The notes: generated from the letters alone by a model not told the origin. A stretch of DNA of 64,000 nucleotides from an uncultured Lachnospiraceae bacterium (GCA_948794795.1 CAQGLR010000017.1:21515-85514); one strand, 5' to 3'. Shown: positions 26,075-35,667, numbered from the stretch's first letter. Translations and numbers: made by a program.

Positions 26075-27709
26075 TTATAGTTTTTCTGCCTTTGAAATAT
26101 AAAATGTTGAATTTACAGCATCACTTCCATCAGAAAGACATAATATTTTATCTTTAACAGATATATATTTACCAGGCTGTGAAACACTTTCAAATGAAAT
26201 GCCATCTTCTCCATCAAGCCCTTTTACACTGTGGAATGTCTGTTTTTGTGCTGTTTCTTTAGAAGCATCTGCATCTTGTGCAAGTGTCACTTTACCTGTT
26301 TCATTTGCGGTAAGATATAATCCTGGTTTATTTTCAGACTGTATAGAAATATAAGCTTCATTTCCAGGTTCCGCTTTACCAGGGGTTATTACCCATTTAT
26401 TATCATTAGACATACCTGTGTCTATACCAGTTTTAATATTTGAATATGGATAGTCACTGTCACTTGCAGAATTAATAAAAAATTCATGGGATATATCCCC
26501 GCCGTCTTTTAAGGAAATTTTATATATAGTCCCGTTTAAGCCTGCTGCTGTTTCGTCTATTGGTTTTATGCTGCCATCTTTTTCAAAGAAAAGTTCTGTA
26601 ATACATGGGCTCCGCCTGTAGCCATTACCGCCAGGAAGTGAACCATTGTGGTATACAAAATATGTCTTGCCTTTAAAGTCAAAGACAGCCATATGGTTTG
26701 TATTAGATGTTGCTGTAGGAAGCATAAGTACTTTACCAAAATCCCATGAACCATGCAACAGGTCATTAGTTGTTGCATATGCCATGCGTTCATGCCAGCC
26801 ATAGGCATAAAAAAGATAATAATCCCCATAATATTTATTATTTTCATCCTGCCTGCGGTAAATCCACGGAGCTTCTGTAAAAGATTCAAGCCCGTCCTGG
26901 TTATTAATAATATCAGCATTATCTGTTTGTGTACCACATGTAATTTCACCATCACCATCCAGGTCTTTTACAGATATCATATCTTCATTTAACTCACAAA
27001 TATAAAATTTACTGTTGCCCCATGCAAGATAACGGTGTTCTGCACCATTCCCGTCTGTTTCAACCCATACTGTGGGGTCAATATCATCCCATGCACTGTT
27101 TTCTGGAGAAGTAAGGATACCTTGTACCAATGGCCTGCCAATATCTTTAAACCCGCCTGTTGGACTGTCTGATACTGCTACACCAATAGACTGTTTGCCA
27201 AGTGAAGTTTTATCCCAGCTGCAGAAATACAGGTAATATTTATCTTTATATTTAATTACCTGGCTTGCCCATGCTGTAGATGAATCTTTTGCCCATTTTA
27301 CATTATCAGTATTAAGAGTAAATACAGTTCCTTCTTCTTTCCAGTCTGAAAGGTTAGTAGTTGAATAACATAAATATTCTGGAATATTGTAAACTGCCCT
27401 TGAAACTTCGCTGTCACTTGACATATCATGTCCAGTATATAAATATATAGTGTCACCATCAGTTAATACAGACGGGTCTCCGCCATATGTATAATTTCCA
27501 GTATTGTCATTGCCAAAAATGGGATTGTTATTTGTGCTTTTTGTAATAACAGCTTCTCCGTCTTTAATTGTAAATAAATTCTCTGTTTCTTGTTTTACTT
27601 CATTATTTTTTATTGTTCCATTGCTGCCAGAACAGCCTGATATAATAATGGAAATGGCAGCTAGTGGGACTGCCAGGTATCTGGCAGGTTTAAGTATTTT
27701 ATTATTCAT
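26075..27709 (-). CDS. Secreted lipoprotein glycoside hydrolase, family 43
   Basis: 544 residues. The lipoprotein signal peptide has lipobox ISGC near residue 24, so it is predicted to be anchored outside the membrane. The five-bladed GH43 catalytic part shows the three acidic motifs: GGDPSVL (base), DDIDPTVWV and EAPWIYRR (acid). About 130 C-terminal residues form a beta-rich domain with AbfB-like turns (NKPGLYLTANETG; QPGKYISVKD), plausibly an arabinose-binding module. The likely substrate is an arabinoxylan or arabinan side chain. The start at 27709 has AGGAG upstream. Its 5' side carries the 62-bp repeat also found upstream of spoVAD. Confidence 0.9.
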   Translation of the reverse strand: MNNKILKPARYLAVPLAAISIIISGCSGSNGTIKNNEVKQETENLFTIKDGEAVITKSTNNNPIFGNDNTGNYTYGGDPSVLTDGDTIYLYTGHDMSSDSEVSRAVYNIPEYLCYSTTNLSDWKEEGTVFTLNTDNVKWAKDSSTAWASQVIKYKDKYYLYFCSWDKTSLGKQSIGVAVSDSPTGGFKDIGRPLVQGILTSPENSAWDDIDPTVWVETDGNGAEHRYLAWGNSKFYICELNEDMISVKDLDGDGEITCGTQTDNADIINNQDGLESFTEAPWIYRRQDENNKYYGDYYLFYAYGWHERMAYATTNDLLHGSWDFGKVLMLPTATSNTNHMAVFDFKGKTYFVYHNGSLPGGNGYRRSPCITELFFEKDGSIKPIDETAAGLNGTIYKISLKDGGDISHEFFINSASDSDYPYSNIKTGIDTGMSNDNKWVITPGKAEPGNEAYISIQSENKPGLYLTANETGKVTLAQDADASKETAQKQTFHSVKGLDGEDGISFESVSQPGKYISVKDKILCLSDGSDAVNSTFYISKAEKL

Positions 27710-27725
27710 TGTTTTTTCTCCTGTC

Positions 27726-27787
27726 AAGCGGATATTTACAATCCGCATTGCCTGCAGGCAGGTATTGGCTGCTTGCCTATAACTTTA
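27726..27787. repeat. 62-bp dispersed structured repeat, copy 1
   Basis: It matches about 50 of 62 bases of 51255-51316. It contains the stem GCGGAT/ATCCGC (near 27728-27747) and the perfect palindrome TTGCCTGCAGGCAA. On the minus strand it lies between the Hpt gene (ending on its last base) and the GH43 ribosome binding site. Confidence 0.7.
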
Positions 27788-28156
27788 ATACTGTGCATCT
27801 TTTTTATATTTATTTATAATTCCACATAAAAGGCAGTTTATTTCTTTCAGTTTTGCCAGTGGTTCTTCTATACCATCAGCCGAGCCTTTCCTTAATATTT
27901 CCACAACTGGCACTGCTGCCTCATACATTTTTTTAAAGCCATAATTTCCTGTAAGACCTTTAAGTGTATGGGCTTTTTTAAAAGCAGAATTTATATCATC
28001 CATAGCAAGATACTCTTCTAACTGCATAAGGTTTTTATCATCTGTGAACCTGTATAAAAACTGTTCATATATTTCCTCCCTGCCTACAAAGCGCGTTACA
28101 GCATCTTCCAGGTCTACACCAGCTTCTTTCAGTTCACTTTTAAATTCTTCTGTCAT
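27785..28156 (-). CDS. Stand-alone histidine phosphotransfer (Hpt) domain protein
   Basis: A 123-residue helical Hpt domain with the phospho-accepting His63 in AHTLKGLTGNYG. Such proteins shuttle phosphate between hybrid kinases and response regulators. No hybrid kinase or receiver gene is adjacent. The gene follows recU by 8 bases on the same strand. Its ribosome binding site GGAGG lies at the end of recU. Confidence 0.88.
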   Translation of the reverse strand: MTEEFKSELKEAGVDLEDAVTRFVGREEIYEQFLYRFTDDKNLMQLEEYLAMDDINSAFKKAHTLKGLTGNYGFKKMYEAAVPVVEILRKGSADGIEEPLAKLKEINCLLCGIINKYKKDAQY

Positions 28157-28164
28157 AATCCCAG

Positions 28165-28704
28165 CTATACCTCCTCCCTTATATCTAAATCCCGGCTTAC
28201 CATTTCCAGGTAATGTATAAATACCTGGTTAGAGACTTTTATTATAAAACTGCTGTCAAGTTCTTCACGCCGGAAGCTTTTCCTTCCTCCTTGTACTGCC
28301 CTGTCCCAAAATCCCAGGACATCCCTGCATGGGACATAATAGCATATATCTGCATTGCTAAAATATATTATTAGAAATGCAATACCCTGCTGTATTTCAA
28401 ATTCTTCCATAAACTTTATCTGGTGTTCATGTATATTTTGTAATGGAAATGTGTCTGTTGCACATTCTTTTGCATCAAAACATACTGGCACTCCCTGTAC
28501 ATTACCTATATAATCAACTGTACTTTTCTGTTCAAAGTATGCAAGTTTAATATGGTGTCTTTCTTTATCTATTTCTATAGGTGTTATTGGAGTTGGTATT
28601 TTTTGCACTAATGCAAGCTTCTCCTGGCGGTATTTATTATTGGTATAATTCAATGCTTCTTCAAGCATTGAGCCTCTTAAGCCTCTTGAATTCCACGATG
28701 GCAT
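28165..28704 (-). CDS. recU: Holliday junction resolvase RecU
   Basis: 179 residues. Family marks are RGxxLEEALNYTN at the start, KIPTPITP, and the nuclease core KSTVDYIG...VCFDAKE with the catalytic acidic residues, then HQIKFM and GIAFLII. It resolves four-way junctions in recombination and chromosome segregation of Firmicutes. The ribosome binding site is AAGGAGG. The gene starts 6 bases after the pseudouridine synthase stop; genes 30294 to 27785 look like one leftward run. Confidence 0.92.
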   Translation of the reverse strand: MPSWNSRGLRGSMLEEALNYTNNKYRQEKLALVQKIPTPITPIEIDKERHHIKLAYFEQKSTVDYIGNVQGVPVCFDAKECATDTFPLQNIHEHQIKFMEEFEIQQGIAFLIIYFSNADICYYVPCRDVLGFWDRAVQGGRKSFRREELDSSFIIKVSNQVFIHYLEMVSRDLDIREEV

Positions 28705-28710
28705 CGCCTC

Positions 28711-29709
28711 TTACCTCCTTAAGGCAGTTACATCCATGCCAAGTCCTTTCATTATATCTTTAAATTCTTTAGGCAATGGTGCTTCAAGAACCATGCCATG
28801 GTATTTCCCTGGTATACTTGAAGAATTCCCAAACTCCAGCCTCCATGCATGCAGAAGCTGGTGCCTTAAGCCAAATTCACGTCTGAATGTCTTGTATAAA
28901 TCTTTGTGCCCGTATTTGGCATCCCCAGCAACAGGATGGCCTGTACTTTTTAAATGTGCCCTTATCTGGTGTGCCTTGCCTGTTACAAGATGGACTTTAA
29001 GCAGTGTATATATATTGCCATCAAGGCTTCCATGCTGCAAAGGCTCATACTCTGTTATAATCCTTGACGAACCCTCTGTTTCATATTGTGTTATAGTAAC
29101 ATTATTATGGTTCTCATTCTTTGTAAGATATCCGTCAAGCCTTTCTGCACTGTTAATATTTCCCCGGACTATACAAAGATAATATTTCTTAAGTCCACGT
29201 TCCCTGAAAATACTGTTCATCCACTGCAGTCCTTTTACTGTCTTTCCTGCTACTATAAGCCCGCTTGTATTTCTGTCAAGCCTGTTGCATATTCCTGCAT
29301 TAAATACAGAGTAATCCCCGTCTCTTATAGTTTTTGCTTTTAAATATGCATTTACATATTCAACTACAGAAATATCATCTTTATCTGCTTTCTGTGACAA
29401 CATTCCAACAGGTTTATTTACCACAAGAATATCATTATCCTCAAATATAATATCAAGCTTGTCTGGCTCTGCGTCTGACGGACCTGTTTTATGTTTAAAC
29501 CCTTCAATAGTGGCATCTGATAAAAACAACTTTACCTCATCATCTTCTGCCACCCTCTCCATACCTTCCGCTTTCTTGCCATTAAGTACAATATTCTTTT
29601 TACGCATCATTTTATACAAAAAACTTTTAGGTGCTTCTGGCATAAATTTTCCAAGAAACTTATCAAGCCGCTGGCCTTCGTCCTGTGATGTAACTTTTAA
29701 AACCTGCAT
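28711..29709 (-). CDS. RluA-family pseudouridine synthase
   Basis: 332 residues. An N-terminal S4 RNA-binding domain (about residues 12-60, RLDKFLGKFMPEA) precedes the RluA catalytic domain with the active Asp in NRLDRNTSGL, HQIRAHLKSTGHPVAGD and a final LHAWRLEF. It isomerises specific uridines in rRNA (RluC/RluD type); the exact position cannot be told. It is transcribed ahead of recU. Confidence 0.92.
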   Translation of the reverse strand: MQVLKVTSQDEGQRLDKFLGKFMPEAPKSFLYKMMRKKNIVLNGKKAEGMERVAEDDEVKLFLSDATIEGFKHKTGPSDAEPDKLDIIFEDNDILVVNKPVGMLSQKADKDDISVVEYVNAYLKAKTIRDGDYSVFNAGICNRLDRNTSGLIVAGKTVKGLQWMNSIFRERGLKKYYLCIVRGNINSAERLDGYLTKNENHNNVTITQYETEGSSRIITEYEPLQHGSLDGNIYTLLKVHLVTGKAHQIRAHLKSTGHPVAGDAKYGHKDLYKTFRREFGLRHQLLHAWRLEFGNSSSIPGKYHGMVLEAPLPKEFKDIMKGLGMDVTALRR

Positions 29710-29730
29710 TTATTATATTCCCCTTACCAG

Positions 29731-30294
29731 TTATACAACAAGTGACGTAATATAGGATTTAACATTTGCTTCCTCTTCTTCATCAGCTTCCTGTACTGCA
29801 ACGTTATCAATTTCTCTTAAAAAACTTTTCTCATTATCAAGTATCTTAACTTTATAGCCTTCTCCCCAGTTGGCAACCCCATCACTTAAATACTTCCTTA
29901 TATACTGGATTTCCTGCTTTTTGCCTGTTGCCAGCGCAACAATATGTTTACTTCCAACTGCTATAAATTCAAGGTACATAACTTTTTCTGGTGATGTAAT
30001 TAACATATCTGCATAAAGCTGCATTTTATTGCCAGTGTGCTCTTTTGCTTTATTATAAAGCTGCTTGTCCACTGAATGATAAGGAAATGCCACAATAAAC
30101 CTGACAAGGTACTTTGCTCCTGGAAGTACAAACAGAACTGCTATAACTGAGAAAATATTCCTGTTAGACATTTTATTTAAAAGCAGTCCAGCAATAAAAA
30201 CTGCCAGCCCCGCTGCTGCCATTAAAAGCACACCCGTTAATGCTTTCTTTTTTCTGTTGTTTATATATCCACAATCACCTTTCTGAATTTTCAT
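29731..30294 (-). CDS. Small membrane protein of unknown function
   Basis: 187 residues with two adjacent membrane segments (about 18-40 and 46-66), then about 120 cytoplasmic residues of mixed alpha/beta with an acidic end (EADEEEEAN). I do not recognise the family. Position between rsmF and the pseudouridine synthase, with gaps of about 20-25 bases, suggests an operon member. The sequence KIQKGDCGYINNRKKK before the first segment argues for a cytoplasmic N-terminus. Confidence 0.7.
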   Translation of the reverse strand: MKIQKGDCGYINNRKKKALTGVLLMAAAGLAVFIAGLLLNKMSNRNIFSVIAVLFVLPGAKYLVRFIVAFPYHSVDKQLYNKAKEHTGNKMQLYADMLITSPEKVMYLEFIAVGSKHIVALATGKKQEIQYIRKYLSDGVANWGEGYKVKILDNEKSFLREIDNVAVQEADEEEEANVKSYITSLVV

Positions 30295-30319
30295 ATGTAT
30301 TTCCTTTCTTTTTATACAA

Positions 30320-31720
30320 TTACATCATACGCCAGCCTGTATTGTATTTATTCTTCAGCCTGCCACAACCATCTGCTTTACCCCAGCCCAGTGGGAAACC
30401 ATCAACTGTAACAAGCACCCACCCTTTATAAAATTCATCAATATTTATAGTTTCACCCTTAAGATATTTTATTACATCAATATCCCCAGCTTTAAGTAAA
30501 AGCCTGTTCTTATAAGTATCTGATATCTTTGAAAGGGCAAGCTGGCATGAAGGCTCAAAGCGTTTCTTAAAACTGCCTGCGATAAGCCCGTTTTGTATAT
30601 ACCTGAGATTTTTAATTCCCGCTGTTTCTTCTGGCATAAGGCATATTGTATCCTTATTTTTTACAGGGTAACAATCTTGCAGGTATTTTTCTGGCACAAA
30701 TTCTTTTATTTCATTCTGCCATTCATTTTTATCTGTTTTATTGATTTTCTTAGAAATATTTATTCTTTTTTCTGTTATATGTTTTTCTGCCATATTATTT
30801 TCTTTTTTATTAAGAAGCACAGCAAAATGCCCCTCACCTTTTGCAATATGTGGGAAAATCCTTATACACCTTTTTAATTCTTCACATCCATGGTAAAGCA
30901 AATCTGGCCTTCCATATGAAAAACCTTCTTTATGTGGCACTTCACATATTTCCATATCTTTATATGTATCTATAAACCATTGCACCATGCCCTCATCTTC
31001 TTCTATAGAGAATGTACATGTTGAATACACAAGGCTTCCACCTGGTTTAAGCATGTTATATGCCTCTTTTAATATATCTTTCTGTATAGCAGCATAGTAT
31101 GACGGACCTTTATCCAGCCAGTCCTTTACCATATCTGGCTTCCGCCTGAACATTCCTTCCCCAGAACATGGCACATCTAATAATATTTTATCAAAATATT
31201 CCTTAAAATGCAGTGACAGGCGTTCTGGTGTTTCTGCCGTTACTATGGTATTTAAAGCGCCTGCCATCTGTAAGTTTTTGGCAAGTGCTGCTGCTCTTGA
31301 TGCGCTTATATCATTGGCAACAAGAAGCCCGCTGCCATTAAGCTTTGCTGCTATTTCCACAGCTTTGCCACCAGGTGCAGCACAAAGGTCAAGCACCCTG
31401 TCCCCGTTTTCTATCTGTAATATGGATGCTGGAACCATTGCACTTGGCTCTTGTATATAGTATAATCCTGCAAAATAATATGGATGTTTTGATATCTCTG
31501 CTTTTGTACTTCCATTAATAATAAAACCATTTCTGCACCAGGGTATTTCTTCTGTATCAAATGGGCATATTTTCTTCCATTCTTCCAGACTGGCTTTTGC
31601 TGTATTAACCCTTAATGCCTGTAATGGCTTTTTTGAAAAGCTTTCCATATAAAGCTTGAAACCTTCTTCTCCTAAAATCCTTTTTATATTTTCACAATAC
31701 TTACCAGGAAGTGTAACCAT
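30320..31720 (-). CDS. rsmF: rRNA (cytosine-C5) methyltransferase, RsmF type
   Basis: 466 residues. The N-terminal RsmF/NOL1 domain is followed by a SAM-binding Rossmann core (VLDLCAAPGGKA) and the two-cysteine active site: PCSGEGMFRRKPD and STCTFS. A C-terminal region ending HNCGRLKNKY-like matches the RsmF PUA-like tail. It methylates a cytosine in 16S rRNA (C1407 by analogy). The ribosome binding site is AGGAG. It is downstream of the alarmone synthetase gene. Confidence 0.9.
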   Translation of the reverse strand: MVTLPGKYCENIKRILGEEGFKLYMESFSKKPLQALRVNTAKASLEEWKKICPFDTEEIPWCRNGFIINGSTKAEISKHPYYFAGLYYIQEPSAMVPASILQIENGDRVLDLCAAPGGKAVEIAAKLNGSGLLVANDISASRAAALAKNLQMAGALNTIVTAETPERLSLHFKEYFDKILLDVPCSGEGMFRRKPDMVKDWLDKGPSYYAAIQKDILKEAYNMLKPGGSLVYSTCTFSIEEDEGMVQWFIDTYKDMEICEVPHKEGFSYGRPDLLYHGCEELKRCIRIFPHIAKGEGHFAVLLNKKENNMAEKHITEKRINISKKINKTDKNEWQNEIKEFVPEKYLQDCYPVKNKDTICLMPEETAGIKNLRYIQNGLIAGSFKKRFEPSCQLALSKISDTYKNRLLLKAGDIDVIKYLKGETINIDEFYKGWVLVTVDGFPLGWGKADGCGRLKNKYNTGWRMM

Positions 31721-31738
31721 TAAAAACTCCTATCTTAT

Positions 31739-32569
31739 CTATATATCCATAAAATTTCCAGCTAATGACTGGATACTTTGGGCATGGTATGTTTCAGATA
31801 ATACATCCAGCTGTTTATTAAACCTGTTAAGAAGTTCCATATCATTCCTTTTATATATATCAAAGAATTCATTCTGTATCTTTGTAACTTCCCGTTCATT
31901 AGCTATATGGTACAAGTTCTCAATATTATTTAATATATCTGTTACCACTTTAGCCCTGCGCCTGTTAGAATTTTGTGCATCCATAATCTCATCACGCACG
32001 GAACCCATTTCCTCATCTAATTTTCCAACTGCATCTGCCGCACTTAAAAGACGTTCTCTTAATTCTTCAGGCATATTTTCTTTATATTTATACTGTAGCG
32101 AATGTTCTATTGTTGCCCAGAAATCCATTGCAAGAGTCCTTATCTGTATTTCAACTTCAAGGTTCTTTGGTCCTTTAATTGTCTGTACAGTATAGAAAAC
32201 AATTACATGGTAACTCCTGTATCCGCTTTTTTTGCTTTTTGTTATATAGTCCTTTTCACGCTTTACTATCATATCACTGCGCCTGCGTATAATATCAACA
32301 ACTGTGTCAATATCTTCAACAAACTGGCATATTATACGGACTCCTGCTATATCTTCTATCTTATCTTCTATTTTTTCTATATCCACACCTTTTCTGTGTG
32401 CTTTGTCAAGAATACTTGAAATCCTTTTAACCCTTCCTGTAACTGACTCTATAGGAGAATACATCCTTGCATCCTGGTATTCCTGTTTCACATGTGTAAA
32501 CTTAACCACAAGCTCATCTACAGCCAGACGGTAAGGGTCTAGCATTTCCCTCCAAAGTTGTGTTTCCAT
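31739..32569 (-). CDS. Small alarmone synthetase (RelA/SpoT synthetase domain)
   Basis: A 276-residue single-domain (p)ppGpp synthetase. Marks are the RVKRISSILDK basic helix, EDIAGVRI, KKSGYRSYH for substrate binding and VEIQIRTLAMDFWATIEH with the catalytic Glu. No HD hydrolase or TGS domain is present, which fits RelQ/RelP-type small synthetases. It is longer than the usual 210-230 residues because of a helical C-terminal extension of about 60 residues. Confidence 0.9.
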   Translation of the reverse strand: METQLWREMLDPYRLAVDELVVKFTHVKQEYQDARMYSPIESVTGRVKRISSILDKAHRKGVDIEKIEDKIEDIAGVRIICQFVEDIDTVVDIIRRRSDMIVKREKDYITKSKKSGYRSYHVIVFYTVQTIKGPKNLEVEIQIRTLAMDFWATIEHSLQYKYKENMPEELRERLLSAADAVGKLDEEMGSVRDEIMDAQNSNRRRAKVVTDILNNIENLYHIANEREVTKIQNEFFDIYKRNDMELLNRFNKQLDVLSETYHAQSIQSLAGNFMDI

Positions 32570-32625
32570 GTTTTCCCCATTCCTGTGCTATATTCTAAAT
32601 ATAATACACTTTATTACTATATTCT

Positions 32626-33273
32626 TTATTTCTTATCTGATAAATATTCCAATAAATAATATGGGTTTAAACTTACTTCTTCATCCGCTTTCATGGTATA
32701 TATGCCAAAATGCAGATGTACATCAAACTGTCCCCTTGTCACCTCCGGGCCATATCCAGTATCCCCCATATATCCGATAATTTCACCTGCACGTACATGT
32801 TTTCCTTCTTTTATCCCATCTTCATAATGGTCAAGATGTGCATAATAGTAGTAAATTCCTGAACGGCTTCTTATTCCAATGCGGTATCCGCCAAGTTCAA
32901 GCCACCCTGTTTTTTCAATAATACCATCAGAAACAGACCTTATTTTAAGGCAGCCTGGCTTATTAACTGTAGACATTATATCAATGCCTTCGTGTTTCCT
33001 GTCACCTCCATATGTCCTTCCTGCCCCATACCCATTTTCAAAATAACATTCTGCTTCACCTGTCCTGTCAGGACACACTGGAAAATATTCCATCTCTTTT
33101 ATAAGGCTATATGCATATTCCCCAGCATCTTCCTTTTCAAGCTGTGTACGTATGCCCGTTTTACATAGCATATCATCTTTCCACTGTACACAGTATAAAA
33201 TACATGAAACTGTTAAAAAAATAAATACTACACAAATTACCCTTTTTATTTTTCTTAAACTGCTATTCTTCAT
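32626..33273 (-). CDS. Membrane-anchored LytM/M23-family peptidase
   Basis: 215 residues. One N-terminal membrane anchor (about 12-30) precedes an extracellular M23 domain with the zinc motifs HEGIDIM (HxxxD) and HLHFG (HxH), and a lid region with YYYYAHLDHY. Both metal motifs are intact, so catalytic activity on peptidoglycan cross-links is likely. A spore-related role is possible but not shown. Confidence 0.88.
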   Translation of the reverse strand: MKNSSLRKIKRVICVVFIFLTVSCILYCVQWKDDMLCKTGIRTQLEKEDAGEYAYSLIKEMEYFPVCPDRTGEAECYFENGYGAGRTYGGDRKHEGIDIMSTVNKPGCLKIRSVSDGIIEKTGWLELGGYRIGIRSRSGIYYYYAHLDHYEDGIKEGKHVRAGEIIGYMGDTGYGPEVTRGQFDVHLHFGIYTMKADEEVSLNPYYLLEYLSDKK

Positions 33274-33328
33274 ATAACAGATATATGTAAAAGAAATATA
33301 AAAAGAACTTTATCCAAGTGGATATTAA

Positions 33329-34123
33329 TTACATATTTCTTGACTTATCTGCACATGCCTTCATACACTCCATAACACTGCTTCTAAAACCCGCTTTTTC
33401 AAGAACTCTTACACCTTCTATTGTTGTGCCTGATGGAGAACATACCATATCTTTTAATTTACCAGGATGAAGCCCTGTTTCCAGTACCATCTTTGCACTT
33501 CCAAGTACTGACTGTGCCGCAAACTGGTATGCCTGTGCCCTTGGCATCCCCTCTGCCACTGCTGCGTCTGCCATAGCTTCTATAAACATAAATACATATG
33601 CAGGAGAACTTCCACTTACTGCAACTACTGCATCCATCATGCTTTCTTTTATAACTTCTGCCTTTCCAAATGTTTCAAGAAGGCTAAGCACTGTTACAAG
33701 TTCTTCTTCTGTAATATTACTGTTAGGGCAGACTGCTGTTATTCCCTCTCCTACAAGTGCAGGTGTGTTTGGCATTGTCCTTACAATTTTACGCACACCT
33801 CCAAAAGCATCTTCAACCCACTCTATAGTTTTCCCTGCTGCAACTGTTATTATTATCTGGCTTTCCTTAACTGGCAGGTTTTTAATTTCATCTATTACCT
33901 GTTTATAATAAGCTGGCTTTACAGCTAGAAATAAGATATCTGCTACAGCTGTTTCCTTGTTATCAAGTGTTGTTTCAATACCAAACTTTTCTGCTACCCT
34001 GTTAATAGTTTCATTAGTAGCAGCAGACGCAATTATATCACTTTTACTAACAAACCCATTATCTATAATGCCTCCTATAATTGCCTGCGCCATATTACCT
34101 GCACCAATAAATCCTAATTTCAT
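33329..34123 (-). CDS. proC: Pyrroline-5-carboxylate reductase
   Basis: 264 residues. The NAD(P)-binding motif is GFIGAGNMAQAI at the start, with VRTMPNTPALVGEG and the C-terminal helical signature beginning at about residue 217 (HPGKLKDMVCSPSGTTIEGV). It catalyses the last step of proline synthesis. It lies 25 bases downstream of the DUF4445 gene on the same strand. Confidence 0.96.
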   Translation of the reverse strand: MKLGFIGAGNMAQAIIGGIIDNGFVSKSDIIASAATNETINRVAEKFGIETTLDNKETAVADILFLAVKPAYYKQVIDEIKNLPVKESQIIITVAAGKTIEWVEDAFGGVRKIVRTMPNTPALVGEGITAVCPNSNITEEELVTVLSLLETFGKAEVIKESMMDAVVAVSGSSPAYVFMFIEAMADAAVAEGMPRAQAYQFAAQSVLGSAKMVLETGLHPGKLKDMVCSPSGTTIEGVRVLEKAGFRSSVMECMKACADKSRNM

Positions 34124-34148
34124 AACTTGTATTTTATCCTTTCTATAA

Positions 34149-35597
34149 TTAATTATATACTGCCTGCCACTTTTTTAATTCCATTGCATTTAAAAATTTC
34201 TCCTGGAATGAATTTTTGCCTGCCAGCTCTATATGTTCCACTTTACCTGAATATTCTAAAGCCAGCTCTTTAAAATTGTCATCTGTAAGTGCCTGCGCTG
34301 CCCCATTGCCTGCAGCATTACCCACAAATTCCATTTTATCCTTATCTATATCTGGATACAGTCCAAATAAAACAGCTGCATCTGGATGTATAAATTTTCC
34401 AAACACACCCGCAATCTTCACCTCATCAACATTGTCCAGTGAAATTCCTGCTTCTTCAAGCAATACCTCTGTTGCTGCCTGTATTGCTGCCTTTGCAAGC
34501 TGTATATTTCTTATATCATTTTGTGTAATTATTATTTCAAACTGTCTATTATCTTGTTCTTTTTTATTTCCATTATATCCTGTATAATTTTTTTCTTTAT
34601 TATAAATAACAAAACTGTTTCCTTCTTTATCCTTTTTAACCCTCTCTGCAATATTTTGTTTCACACCATTTTGTAAAGCTTCTTCACAGCCCATAAGATA
34701 ACCATCTGGTTTTAAAACTCCTGCCTTTAAAAGTTCTGCTATAGCATCGACAATACCAGAACCGCATATACCTTTAGGAATTAATTCTTCTTTACAAGTT
34801 CCACTTTCCAAATTATCTGTATCTATTACATCAAGAACTATATTGCCTGTTGTCCTGGTTATTTTAATCCCATTAACTGCACCTCTGCCTGCCCTTATCC
34901 CACATTTAATCCCTTGTCCCTCAAATGCCGGACCTGCCGCAGCAGAACATGCATATATCCTGCCTTTATTATTCAATATTATTTCTGCATTAGTGCCTAT
35001 ATCAATAGCAAGCTGTATCTTATCTGTACTATAAAGTTCCAGGCTGCAAAGCGCAGATACTGCATCTGCACCTACATGTGCCGCTACACCCGGCATAACA
35101 TGTATATTTATATCTGGATACTTCTTAAAACCAACCTCTTTTCCTGTTGTATCAACACTGCCTATATAAGCTGGTTTAAACGGAGCACCAGCCATACCGC
35201 TTAAATCCCTGCCAAGAAACAGGTGGCACATTGTTGTATTTCCTGTAACCACCATTTTCTTTATACAACCTGCACTACATACACCCTCACTAATACGTCC
35301 TGCCATATCTTCCAGCTGTTCTGTCACCATATTATGCAGCAACATACCTCTATCCATGTTGGCATGCATAATACGCATCATGACGTCGGTCCCAAGTTTT
35401 GTCTGGGAGTTATTTTCAGTAATGTTTCCACAATATTTATTATTACCTAATGAAAAAAGGCTTATTGCAACTGTAGTAGTCCCTATATCAGCAGCAATAC
35501 CATAACCATCTGTATTATTAGAGCTTGTACTGCTATCCTGTCTGGCAGACATTACATCTTTCTGTGGGTTATATACATTCCTGTGTATTATTACCAT
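34149..35597 (-). CDS. DUF4445/ASKHA-domain protein (RACE-like) lacking the ferredoxin domain
   Basis: 482 residues. An ASKHA (actin/hexokinase-like) ATPase core shows the phosphate motif AADIGTTTVAISL (about 33-45), TGNTTMCHLFLG, AIDIGTNAEI and GICGSGIVDAIAELL. These are the marks of DUF4445, found in reductive activators of corrinoid-dependent methyltransferases (RamA type). Those activators carry an N-terminal [2Fe-2S] domain or C-terminal iron-sulfur site. Here only a short Ser/Asn linker precedes the core, so the redox part is absent. No corrinoid protein gene is nearby. An Asn/Lys-rich hydrophilic stretch (about residues 320-360) interrupts the domain. The ribosome binding site is AGGAG. 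Confidence 0.82.
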   Translation of the reverse strand: MVIIHRNVYNPQKDVMSARQDSSTSSNNTDGYGIAADIGTTTVAISLFSLGNNKYCGNITENNSQTKLGTDVMMRIMHANMDRGMLLHNMVTEQLEDMAGRISEGVCSAGCIKKMVVTGNTTMCHLFLGRDLSGMAGAPFKPAYIGSVDTTGKEVGFKKYPDINIHVMPGVAAHVGADAVSALCSLELYSTDKIQLAIDIGTNAEIILNNKGRIYACSAAAGPAFEGQGIKCGIRAGRGAVNGIKITRTTGNIVLDVIDTDNLESGTCKEELIPKGICGSGIVDAIAELLKAGVLKPDGYLMGCEEALQNGVKQNIAERVKKDKEGNSFVIYNKEKNYTGYNGNKKEQDNRQFEIIITQNDIRNIQLAKAAIQAATEVLLEEAGISLDNVDEVKIAGVFGKFIHPDAAVLFGLYPDIDKDKMEFVGNAAGNGAAQALTDDNFKELALEYSGKVEHIELAGKNSFQEKFLNAMELKKWQAVYN

Positions 35598-35667
35598 AAA
35601 ATACTCCTGCCTTTATTTATATATTTAGAATGGCATATATAAATTTTTACAAACTTTCTATCTTTAA

